Positions 11,588-19,465 of a DNA stretch of 64,000 nt are shown here, piece after piece. A model generated the notes under the pieces. That model had not been told where the DNA came from. It did no database searches and saw only the letters and a program-made list of their open reading frames with translations. Position 1 is the stretch's first letter. Each line of letters opens with the position of its first letter. The translations under genes and the position numbers were made by a program. Where the stretch lies: contig JAGKQI010000088.1 of NCBI GenBank assembly GCA_018806915.1, positions 992,001 through 1,056,000 of the forward strand, given 5' to 3'. The DNA is from Phytophthora colocasiae. Taxonomy: Eukaryota > Oomycota > Peronosporomycetes > Peronosporales > Peronosporaceae.

Positions 11588-12325
11588 CTACAATTTCGAG
11601 CGGAAGCGCTTGAACGAATCCTGCAGGCCGGCGCCGTGTTGCACAGCGTCCGCAACCTTGTTGTCCTGCTCCTCGATAGTCTCCGCCTTAGACGCTACTT
11701 CAGCTGCATGTTCAACAGGCACCACAATCACACCGTTGATATCGCCGCGGATGACATCTCCGTTGCGGACAACACACCCTCCAACCACAATGGGGCAGTT
11801 GACGTTGACAACGGTCGTAGTGCCTTGCTGCCCATGCACCGATGTGCCTCGCGAAAAGGCTGGGAACCCCATAGCGCTGATTTCCTGCACATCACGGACA
11901 CGTCCGTCCGTCACAATACCAGCAGCTCCTCGAGCCTTCGACGCTGCGGCCAACAGTCCACCAAAGACGCCGGAAGTGCTGCCATCGGGGGCGCTAATGA
12001 CGATCACCTGACCCTGTTCAGTTTTGTCCACGTAGTGAAACGGCAGCTTACTCACTGCTGGTCCTGTAACCGGCACGACTTGCACGGTGAAGGCAGGACC
12101 ACAGATCTCTGTGGATAAAGGAGCCGCGAAACCATTCACGAGACTCACGTCCACGAGGTGTCCCTGGATTTTGAGCTTCGCCATGGAGTCAGCGATGGCA
12201 CAGACGGAGAGCTTCGCTAGACGACGCTGTACGTCAGGGGCAACACGTGCAAACGTCATGACAAGCTGGAGCGTTCTTAGGTGAGCTGCCCACTGCGAGC
12301 AGACAGCTTGCGGATTGCGTTTCAA
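11588..12325 (-). CDS. RraA/HMG-CHA aldolase-like protein without BED finger
   Basis: 245 residues; an internal methionine at 12259 (MTFARVAPDV) is an equally good start. The whole chain matches the RraA / 4-hydroxy-4-methyl-2-oxoglutarate aldolase fold: CAIADSMAKL near the N-terminus, a CGPAFTV strand, VISAPDGSTSGVFGGLLAAA and the metal/substrate motif VTDGRVRD. The Arg and Asp of DGxxRD that serve catalysis and Mg2+ binding in class II HMG/CHA aldolases are present, so activity is plausible; RraA-type binding of RNase E is irrelevant in a eukaryote. It is the finger-less paralogue of the three BED-RraA genes at 26-31 kb, and shares their C-terminal E-x2-D-x-K, SFKRFRS ending. Confidence 0.85.
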   Translation of the reverse strand: MKRNPQAVCSQWAAHLRTLQLVMTFARVAPDVQRRLAKLSVCAIADSMAKLKIQGHLVDVSLVNGFAAPLSTEICGPAFTVQVVPVTGPAVSKLPFHYVDKTEQGQVIVISAPDGSTSGVFGGLLAAASKARGAAGIVTDGRVRDVQEISAMGFPAFSRGTSVHGQQGTTTVVNVNCPIVVGGCVVRNGDVIRGDINGVIVVPVEHAAEVASKAETIEEQDNKVADAVQHGAGLQDSFKRFRSKL

Positions 12326-12782
12326 TTTGAATGTTGAAGAGTGATCGGTTTAGACGGGCTTAAAACGTTTGATGCCGTAAAATGAAGTTGTTGGTGATCT
12401 GAGCTGCTGTTCTCCAGATCTACAACTCGTAGTCTGCAAGTCTGTACGAGATCGTTCTGTCGAGCTTGTGACTTTCATCTGAAAACCTGTAATTGAGCCT
12501 GTTTTGTTGTGCACTCATCGATTTCAAGCGAGCTAATATTTGACAATCAGCACTGCACTATGACTGCTCTCCGTAGGCATCTTCAACTCGAGCGTGAATA
12601 AGCGCCGGTACTCAGTCATGTCCTATAGAAGTACAATACGTGCTGCCATAATGTAGTTGAAGTCAAGTCAGAGTGATGGTCACTTCAAGGTCATTGGGTA
12701 TCTTAGAGTGTACTGCTTCAAAGACTGCCATAGATTGCGGTGAGAGATCATTTCCTCTGCTGTTACTGCTCCTCCCGCTAAC
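12326..12782. other. intergenic, nothing recognised
   Basis: 457 bases between two minus-strand genes. It should hold the promoter of the RraA gene and the 3' end of the coiled-coil gene. Only short overlapping ORFs are present. Confidence 0.5.
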
Positions 12783-13184
12783 TCACAGTACAATAGACTG
12801 TTCATCCTCTGATCTCTGGATGTGCTGTTCTTCTTCCTCGAGGTCGAACGGCTGAAGTTTCTGTAACAAATCCAACATGTCTGCCCTGATCTGGATGCTG
12901 GTCGTGTAGGCCTGGATGAGTTCGGCCCTGCTCTCACTTAGCTGTTCATCGCGTTCGTCCAAAGCAATCGTCATCCGCTCGTTATCAGCCCTCACGCTCT
13001 CAATCTCTGTCATGACTTCTACGAGTCTTGCCTCCAGATAGTTTACTCTCTCCTGCTCCTTGCTCCGATAGACCACGTGTAGGCGCCTTGATTCAGCTGA
13101 CGTGATCGAGCCAACGTCGAGTGTTTGATTGCTGTGGTTTTCAGCGCTATCGGAAGACATCCTGCTTGATGCTTGTTGGACCAA
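12783..13184 (-). CDS. coiled-coil hypothetical protein
   Basis: 133 residues; the second methionine at 13160 (MSSDSAENHS) may be the true start. After a Ser/Asn-rich N-terminus, residues ~35-115 are strongly heptad-like and charged (RSKEQERVNYLEARLVEVM, then SVRADNERMTIALDERDEQL), with an acidic tail LEEEEQHIQRSEDEQ. This predicts a dimerising coiled coil. There is no basic DNA-contact region of a classical bZIP. No family recognised. Confidence 0.55.
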   Translation of the reverse strand: MVQQASSRMSSDSAENHSNQTLDVGSITSAESRRLHVVYRSKEQERVNYLEARLVEVMTEIESVRADNERMTIALDERDEQLSESRAELIQAYTTSIQIRADMLDLLQKLQPFDLEEEEQHIQRSEDEQSIVL

Positions 13185-13480
13185 ACGTCAAAATATGAAT
13201 GCGGGGGGAGGTTCTGGGTCAAATAATGTTGACGGAGAATGATGGTCGCATCCAACAGCATTAAACTATCCCCCATTTGGCGCGAGTTTAGGAAGATGCT
13301 ACTGCTATCCCCACGACACGGAGTGTACAACAGACTCTGTTGAACAGAGTATCAAACTAGACAGCACGTGCGTCGAAAAACTGTCTGCTTCAACATCATT
13401 TTTTTAATTTGGTTTATTGTATGGAAGCAGACAAGCAACAGGGTCGCTGCTTAGATGATCTGTATTATCTAAGCGCGCGC

Positions 13481-14161
13481 TTAGTTGTCCGAGACGATCC
13501 ATGAGTCGAGAGCACGCTCGTAGTTGCTGACCTCCTCGGGAGTGAACCACATGGTGATCTCGTGCTTGGCCGAGTCAGGGCCGTCCGAGCCGTGCACAAG
13601 GTTGCGGCCCGTGGAGATGCAGTTGTCACCGCGCAGGGTGCCGGGGGCAGCCTGGTTGGGGTTGGTCGCGCCCAGGATCTTGCGGCCCGTAAGGATCACG
13701 TCTGTGCCCTCCCAGACCATGCACACGATGGGGCCCGAGGTGAAGTACTTGACGAGACCCGGGAAGAAGGGACGCGCCGAAAGGTCCGCGTAGTGGTTCT
13801 TGGCGCGCTCCTCGGTAGCGGTCATGAGCTTGAGAGCCACGAGCTTGTAGCCCTTCTTCTCGAAGCGGCCGATCACCTCACTGATAAGGCCACGCTGCAC
13901 ACCATCAGGCTTGATGGCGATGAACGTGCGTTCCTTGGAAGTGCCAGGGACACCGGCCAGAGGCGTCGTGGGCTTGGCAGCAGCCTTGTTCTCAGCGACA
14001 GGGGCGGTAGCCAGGGCGAAAGCCGTGACACCAGCAGCAGCAGCGACGGCAAGGGCGGCAGGGGCCTTGACGGCCGAAGCAGCGCGAGCCTGCGTGGCGA
14101 AGGTGCGGGTGGCGTTGCGCTTGGCAGCGGAGGCGACGCGGCGAGATACACGGGAGAACAT
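13481..14161 (-). CDS. NDK: nucleoside diphosphate kinase, mitochondrial
   Basis: 226 residues. Residues ~75-226 are a complete NDK domain: [16 protein letters not shown], then [14 protein letters not shown](N)[10 protein letters not shown] and the active-site [12 protein letters not shown] containing the phosphoacceptor histidine. The enzyme passes gamma-phosphate from NTPs to NDPs. The N-terminus ([19 protein letters not shown]) is Arg/Ser-rich without acids, a mitochondrial targeting sequence, followed by an Ala-rich hydrophobic stretch (residues ~35-55) that could anchor it in the inner membrane or intermembrane space, as for NME4-type kinases. Codon use is very GC-rich at third positions, consistent with high expression. 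Confidence 0.95.
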   Translation of the reverse strand: MFSRVSRRVASAAKRNATRTFATQARAASAVKAPAALAVAAAAGVTAFALATAPVAENKAAAKPTTPLAGVPGTSKERTFIAIKPDGVQRGLISEVIGRFEKKGYKLVALKLMTATEERAKNHYADLSARPFFPGLVKYFTSGPIVCMVWEGTDVILTGRKILGATNPNQAAPGTLRGDNCISTGRNLVHGSDGPDSAKHEITMWFTPEEVSNYERALDSWIVSDN

Positions 14162-14519
14162 CTTGGTGGAGCGAAGGAACGTGCGACGAAGAGAGCAGAA
14201 GCGCGAGTGAGTGAGGATCGAGCGGCGCTTGGGCGAGCAGTCTGTGGTGGCAAATCCTCGGCGTGCGTGGTCAAGGACAACCGCGCGTCACCCGGATCTT
14301 GTCGTCCTGTCGTTGTAAAACCGTCGGAAACCTGGCAGAGTCTATATCGAAACCATGTCTATCATCTATAAACTCTGTTTTAGTAAGAAAGTACTTGTCT
14401 GCAAGCATATCCTTGCATTTTAAATACTTGTGTATTCAACACGACATTGTCAAAAGTATCCGTTTTCTTATTGGCTTAAATGCTGTTCTTATCAGCGAAT
14501 CACATTACAATAGCTATTC
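14162..14519 (-). promoter_or_regulatory. upstream region of NDK
   Basis: About 360 bases upstream of the NDK start up to the hAT relic. It is GC-rich near the gene and AT-rich further out, and probably contains the NDK promoter. I could not fix an initiator element with confidence. Confidence 0.35.
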
Positions 14520-14786
14520 GTCGAGGACAGGGATTGGTAGCAGTTTTCGAACTAGTACTGTTAGTACTAAATATTCTAAGTAATATCACTATAGCAGTTA
14601 GCAGGTTGGGGCATTGCCGCCTTTAGTATTATACCAAAATTAGCAGGTTTGCAAAAGCTGCGATTAGTACTAAAAAAGTACTAGTGCTAAATCTTAGAAG
14701 GTCGCACTGGGTACATTCCCGCCTTCAATCTCACACTCGGGTGCATTCGCGCTCAGTTCGTGTTTAGCCAAGTCGTACGGACCGCT

Positions 14787-14915
14787 ATGAAGTGCGCAAA
14801 AAGCACTTGTGACTTCGGTCACCTGTCGAAAACCTACCCATGTACCATTTGCGGCCGCCGCGTTCATCACGTGTGCGGCAATGAGCTATGTGTAGACGCT
14901 ACACTCTCCAAATAG
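14787..14915 (+). CDS. cysteine-rich leader ORF of hAT relic B
   Basis: 42 residues beginning MKCAKSTCDFGHL and containing PCTICGRRVHHVC, then a stop. It is homologous to the N-terminus of the 10454-10789 ORF in relic A but shorter, probably truncated by mutation. Confidence 0.6.
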   Translation: MKCAKSTCDFGHLSKTYPCTICGRRVHHVCGNELCVDATLSK

Positions 14916-15007
14916 TATGCTGTGAAACGTTAAGGCCTGACAAGTCCCAGTATGCTATTTTTTAACGCGTCATTGTATGCTGTGCTAGTTTCTGCAGTGT
15001 TGACTGT

Positions 15008-15663
15008 GTGCGCAGTTTTCGTGGTGTCGATGGCGCAGGATACGAGTCGACATTGAGCAGCATATCAGGCATTTCGCCCTCCAGCCAAGCCACAGTGCTT
15101 AGTACACCAGAAGCACTAGAGCCGGAACCAGAAGCGGATGTATCGGACTGCTTGGTGGACGGTATCCCTGCGTCGATGACACACCATATCCAGCGTGGTA
15201 CAGACTCTGTGTGGCAAGTCATCCATCGGTTAGACAAGTCGGTCAAGCATCGAAACTCCGTATTCACACATATATGTCTACTCTGTGCTGGAGACCCCAA
15301 AAAATCATGGAAGCAGGGGCTTTGTCGAGTGGCGACAACTTCCAATGCCAAGTCACACATGCTTTCCAAACACGCTGACCACGAGATTGGTGATAAAGCG
15401 CGAAGAAGTCAAGATAAGCGTAGCAGTCGTTTTGTGACTGAAAAGAGCTCAGACAATTTCCCTCATTTCAAAGCTAGCCAGGGTTTGGTTGGGCCGTTGC
15501 TCATCTACCGCTTATCAAGAGCGGGTTTTCTCAGCTGGATCGTTTGTTATGGGTCCAGTCCGCACTCGGACAGCTAATGACCGAGCTGAGCAACAGCTCA
15601 TTCTGCACCATAACCGCAAAGAGATCGAGCGCATTGAGGCTACAAAGAGAAATGCATGGTAGC
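15008..15663 (+). pseudogene. hAT transposase, BED finger joined to dimerisation domain (core deleted, frameshifted)
   Basis: The ORF to 15577 carries a BED finger: SVWQVIHRLDKSVKHRNS, CLLCAGDP and HMLSKHADH. At about 15505 coding similarity moves one frame over to AYQERVFSAGSFVMGP...RTANDRAEQQLILHHN, the hAT C-terminal dimerisation block, ending TAG at 15661-15663. The intervening catalytic region is absent, so this is an internal-deletion derivative. Confidence 0.75.
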
Positions 15664-16755
15664 CCCATTTAGTACTAATGGTTTAGTAATATTTCACAGA
15701 TATCTGTTTTGATTACCGGTAAGGTGCCATTTATTAATATCACAAATTTAGCAGTTTTTGAGATGGCCTCCATTAGCATTAAGGTAAATCATCAATTTAG
15801 GGCCATCAACCAATTTAGGGCCGTATTTTAACTGCCAATCACGTGAAGTTTTTCACAGAGCAAGTACTTTATTGGCTAAAACACACTAAATACGAATACC
15901 TTCAAAAATTAAATTTGTAAATTTGGCGCGAGGTGTCATGGCTCCAGGCGATGACAGATCAGCCGCCTACCTGGTTGGCGGCGAGCTTATTGAGGGCCCA
16001 TTATGGGAGCAGGGTTGTCGCGGGTTCAAGTCCCGTTAATTCTCCGCACTGATTTGGTAAGTAAAGCATCTATTCAACCTCACTGTGCAAGACACTCGAC
16101 TAACATTTTGTTGTTTAGAATACAGCTGAACAAGTGATATGCGCTACATGTACTCTTCTACACCTTTACCTGCAGTTGTAGTAACAGCTTTCTTAGACGA
16201 CTTGGTTTTTGATGCCAGCCTCAGCAAGTTCCTGGAGCACTTCATGGGTAAACAGCCTCCCCCCAACTGCGACTCGTTTACGCTTTGTCGGCTTCTTCGG
16301 CAGGGGCTTCTATTGTTGGCCAGTCACTTGACTTTTACTGTTTGTCCTCCGTAAGTTAATTTCCGTCGAAACTTGATCACAAGTGGAAATATAAAAGGTG
16401 AGGGTGAATAACCCAAACCTCAAATGGTCACAAAAATGACACTCACTCAGCGCTTTCAATACTGAAAGCAAGACTAAATTCGGCCGTAAACTGATTAAGT
16501 CGATTTTTTTCTTCTCCACGGGCATGAGCTTAATTTCATTGGTCTGCTACTACAAAAAATTGAGAAAAAATCTCTGGTTTGCGACGTTTCAGAAACTGTC
16601 TCACTTTTTATCAACGCATAAGTAGATGCCGAGTAATTCGAGCATCTTTTATCTCGGCCCATATTTGATTTTTTACCTTATTTTATTTTTGCCAAAATCC
16701 GAAGTGCTACCAATCCCTGGTCGAGGATCGGCTGGTCCATTTGAACCGAGACAAG

Positions 16756-17124
16756 ATGACCGAGGAAGACAAGAAGCAAGCGGTCGATGTGGGGTCGGAC
16801 GGTGAAGAGGATGCGCCGCAGGAGCAGGTGAAGAGCAAGAAGGACGAGAGCAGCGCTATGGAGAAGCTCACAGACCTGGTGGAGGAGAAGCAGATGGACG
16901 AGAACAAGATGAAGGAGGCATTCCAGGCTCTGCGCAAGCAGGAGGAGGCTGACAAGGAGGCTGAGCGCCTTCTAGAGAAGAAGCTGGCAGCTGTCAAGGT
17001 TAACAAAGATGATGTGACTCTTGTGGCACAGGAGATGGAGCTTACCACACAACAGGCGGACCGCAAGCTGCGCGAAGCCGACGGCGATGTCGTCAAGTGC
17101 CTCAGTACGCTCGTCTCAGCCTAA
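16756..17124 (+). CDS. HYPK/NAC-alpha-like UBA protein
   Basis: 122 residues from the ATG at 16756. An acidic, lysine-rich, coiled N-terminal half (EKLTDLVEEKQMDENKM, ALRKQEEADKEAERLLEKK) leads into a C-terminal UBA domain (DVTLVAQEMELTTQQADRKL...DGDVVKCLSTLV) of the HYPK and nascent-chain-associated-complex alpha type. HYPK regulates the ribosome-bound NatA N-terminal acetyltransferase and acts as a chaperone; that role is inferred by family. hAT relic B ends 36 bp upstream of this ATG and its target duplication ends 28 bp upstream, so the native 5' UTR and promoter have been separated from the gene. It is convergent with the next gene. Confidence 0.85.
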   Translation: MTEEDKKQAVDVGSDGEEDAPQEQVKSKKDESSAMEKLTDLVEEKQMDENKMKEAFQALRKQEEADKEAERLLEKKLAAVKVNKDDVTLVAQEMELTTQQADRKLREADGDVVKCLSTLVSA

Positions 17125-17379
17125 TTAACTGGATCCTACGAGGAGACTCGCCTCTTTCTACTTTTTGTGCTGTTCCAGGTTGCTATCACCTGTTGCAGAT
17201 ATCGTGAGAGTCGCAGAGTTAATAGACAGTGACCATTCTTTTTTCTTTTGACTACCAGTACATATAGATCTCCAGTGGAGACAGGAGGATGTGGCAACTA
17301 TGCGTTTGCCTAGGTATATTAGTCTGGTTACTTACTTACACGTTGGTCACACCCAAGCAAACTGAACGTGTTCTAATGG

Positions 17380-19332
17380 CTATTGTGGAATTATCGGACC
17401 AGAGGAGTTTTTCCTTCGAGCATGGGACTTCTGGATTGTACTCATCATGCGTTCTAGCTGCATATGCTTCATATCGACGTGACCGGGTCGGAGAACTTGG
17501 AGCGAGTCGCGGAAATGGTGGCACGCCGCGACTAAACGAGAGCCTTTCCGATTGGTGTGCGGGTCGAGCATGTCGACTACATTCTGGAAGTGCATGCTCT
17601 TCTTGAAGCGAGGAAAACTGTCTTTCACCATAAGGCGCATGATCTCATCCAACGATTCATCAAAGAAAGAGACCTCGATGATATCAGTAGGTGACAATTT
17701 GTCCATTTTCTCCAAGACGCCATCGCGTATTCCTGCTGGGAGATTCACTTCTTTTGGGGCATCTGACTGGATATATCGCTCTCTAATATACATCGAGAAC
17801 TCGCGGCGCTCGTTGTCGGCTTCTATTGCACGGAACTTCTCAATATCCAGAAAGAAGAGGAAGTTCTCATCACTGTGCTCGGATTCCAGGAAAGCCTGGA
17901 ATCGCTGTGTCAAGACGCCGTGCCGTAAGACGCTGATGAAGTCACATCGTCCTCCAAACCAAGCAATATTCGCCGCAGCTCCAGCAGCTGGGTATTCCTT
18001 GAACAGTTGAACCACCTTGCTGAAGGGACAAGTCAACAACACGGCGGCTGATCGTGCGAGTACCTTTGCTTTACGAATATTCATCCGATCAAATGTGAAT
18101 GGACCCACATAGCAGCCTGGTGTTAGGAAGACCGTATTGTCGTGGCCAAATTTGCTGCTTTTCCTTTGGTTAGACAGGATTTCCAGTGCACCGTACACCA
18201 GAAACACGAACTTGGAGTCTTGCGCTTCATCTTCGTCATGTTGCCGTAGAACAATATCTCCCTTATGTACTTGGTCCTCGATATCAAGCTCGTGGCTGAA
18301 GCGAATCATTCGTTCACTGGGTACTGAGTCAAAGAATGGGAGTACTCCGCTCAGAATCGCTTTCAAAAGCAGTCTCTCCTTCAAGAGTTTGTGAATGCTC
18401 AATCGTACATCAGGGCACTGATCCAACAACGTATGGAACGCTTTCTTCTCAATGCTCATCAGCATACAACTCTCGAGTGCTCGGACTGTAGCTGCACGCG
18501 GAATATTAATCAACAATGACATTTCTCCGAAGAATGAACCTGCCTCTAGTTTTGCTAACGGCCCAGTTGCTCGTGAGCTGGTGACCTCAACAGACCCGGC
18601 GAGAGTCACGAACAGTTGGGTGCTGATCCCTTCATCTTCTCGAAAAATGACGCTATTGCTAGGGTAGACGCGAATTGTGGACATTTCTGTGAGCACTGCC
18701 AGTTTATCCTTCGGTAAATTAGCAAAGAATGGTATCGTGCCGAGTAGCCCGATAAAATCTGCGTTGGTCAGTGCATTCAGAGATGAGTCCTTCCTCCCTT
18801 CGGAAGCGTCCGGTAAAGCTTGAGCTGGCAAAAGCAAGTATCTCGCTTGGCTTCGCCATTCCACGCGAGAACAAACTGTTGACTGCAGCACAACTTCGTC
18901 GCCGCCTCCCTCACTCACGTATCTACAGACGACTTCCTTGTCAGATTTCCAAAAGAGAAAAATCTCCGTTGTGAGGAGAACTTCAGAGTCTTGAAGCGCG
19001 TAGTTGTTGGGGGCATGTTGCACCACAGTTTGCGCTCGTCCAAGTGGCATAAAAGCTCGGATATTCAGAGTATTTTTCCCATTTGCGTCAAAAAGACCGA
19101 TGCAACCGTCGAATATCACAGTAAGTTGACCTGTTTGAGCTGGAATAGCCGATGGACGATGAACTTCACCCTCTGCTTTCCGTACTTGAGCATGACGGAT
19201 AATTGCTTGAGTACTATCTGCTCCAATGAGCTGGAGGAACAAACTACACTCGAATACTCGTAGAACTTCCACATATCTGTTACCTTGGGTACAGCAAATA
19301 CCACCCATGCTCCATATGCATCCAGGCAACAC
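17380..19332 (-). CDS. cyclic-nucleotide-binding/RGS signalling protein
   Basis: 650 residues. Residues 198-310 are a cyclic-nucleotide-binding domain with an intact phosphate-binding cassette (FGEMSLLINIPRAATV, including the Glu and Arg that hold cAMP/cGMP). Residues ~328-445 form a second, degenerate cNBD, and ~60-180 may be a third. Residues ~466-582 are an RGS-like helical bundle (SVLRHGVLTQRFQAFLESEH, ENFLFFLDIEKFRAIE, DSFPRFKKS). RGS domains accelerate GTP hydrolysis on G-alpha, so the protein could link cAMP level to G-protein shut-off. The N-terminal ~30 residues may be intronic: a GTAACA...TAG pair near 19280 would give an alternative first exon. The gene diverges from the calcium channel. 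Confidence 0.8.
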   Translation of the reverse strand: MLPGCIWSMGGICCTQGNRYVEVLRVFECSLFLQLIGADSTQAIIRHAQVRKAEGEVHRPSAIPAQTGQLTVIFDGCIGLFDANGKNTLNIRAFMPLGRAQTVVQHAPNNYALQDSEVLLTTEIFLFWKSDKEVVCRYVSEGGGDEVVLQSTVCSRVEWRSQARYLLLPAQALPDASEGRKDSSLNALTNADFIGLLGTIPFFANLPKDKLAVLTEMSTIRVYPSNSVIFREDEGISTQLFVTLAGSVEVTSSRATGPLAKLEAGSFFGEMSLLINIPRAATVRALESCMLMSIEKKAFHTLLDQCPDVRLSIHKLLKERLLLKAILSGVLPFFDSVPSERMIRFSHELDIEDQVHKGDIVLRQHDEDEAQDSKFVFLVYGALEILSNQRKSSKFGHDNTVFLTPGCYVGPFTFDRMNIRKAKVLARSAAVLLTCPFSKVVQLFKEYPAAGAAANIAWFGGRCDFISVLRHGVLTQRFQAFLESEHSDENFLFFLDIEKFRAIEADNERREFSMYIRERYIQSDAPKEVNLPAGIRDGVLEKMDKLSPTDIIEVSFFDESLDEIMRLMVKDSFPRFKKSMHFQNVVDMLDPHTNRKGSRLVAACHHFRDSLQVLRPGHVDMKHMQLERMMSTIQKSHARRKNSSGPIIPQ

Positions 19333-19465
19333 ACTAGAGACCTGGAGAGCTCGTGGTTATACATAGGGTCATTTCAACCAAAAACCCCTATTTTCGACCA
19401 TCCTTCTCATGTGAAGACTAAAATCACTTTAAGAATTTCTTCTCATACATATTTTTAGGAAGGAA
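19333..19465. promoter_or_regulatory. divergent promoter between cNBD-RGS and calcium-channel genes
   Basis: Only about 130 bases separate the two divergent starts, so they probably share a bidirectional promoter. No specific element was assigned. A (TC)n tract lies downstream in the first intron of the channel at about 19550-19570. Confidence 0.4.

Larger units (their letters stand above)
14520..16727 (+). mobile_element. hAT-type transposon relic B with perfect 8-bp target duplication
   Basis: The element spans 14528-16719. Its ends are CAGGGATTGGTAGCA and the inverted copy ending TGCTACCAATCCCTG. The flanks are identical 8-mers GTCGAGGA (14520-14527 and 16720-16727), the diagnostic hAT duplication, which indicates a younger insertion than relic A. 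Internal order on the plus strand is cysteine-rich leader, BED finger, dimerisation segment; the catalytic core is deleted. About 1 kb of AT-rich sequence without a convincing gene follows (15664-16719), including a short tRNA-like T-arm at about 16014-16042. Confidence 0.92.

Noticed and set aside
13562..14371. 269-codon plus-strand ORF opposite the NDK gene
   Set aside because: It is the antisense shadow of a very GC-rich coding sequence; composition is Gly/Ala/Arg-rich and no domain is visible.
15940..16045. tRNA-like sequence in hAT relic B with a GGGTTCAAGTCCC T-arm
   Set aside because: The T-arm and a loose A-box are present, but no 5' acceptor strand complements the 3' end, so an intact tRNA cannot be folded; perhaps a SINE or tRNA fossil.
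16139..16354. 71-codon ORF MRYMYSSTPLPAVVV in the tail of hAT relic B
   Set aside because: No domain, and the opposite strand contains an equally open basic stretch; insufficient evidence for either.
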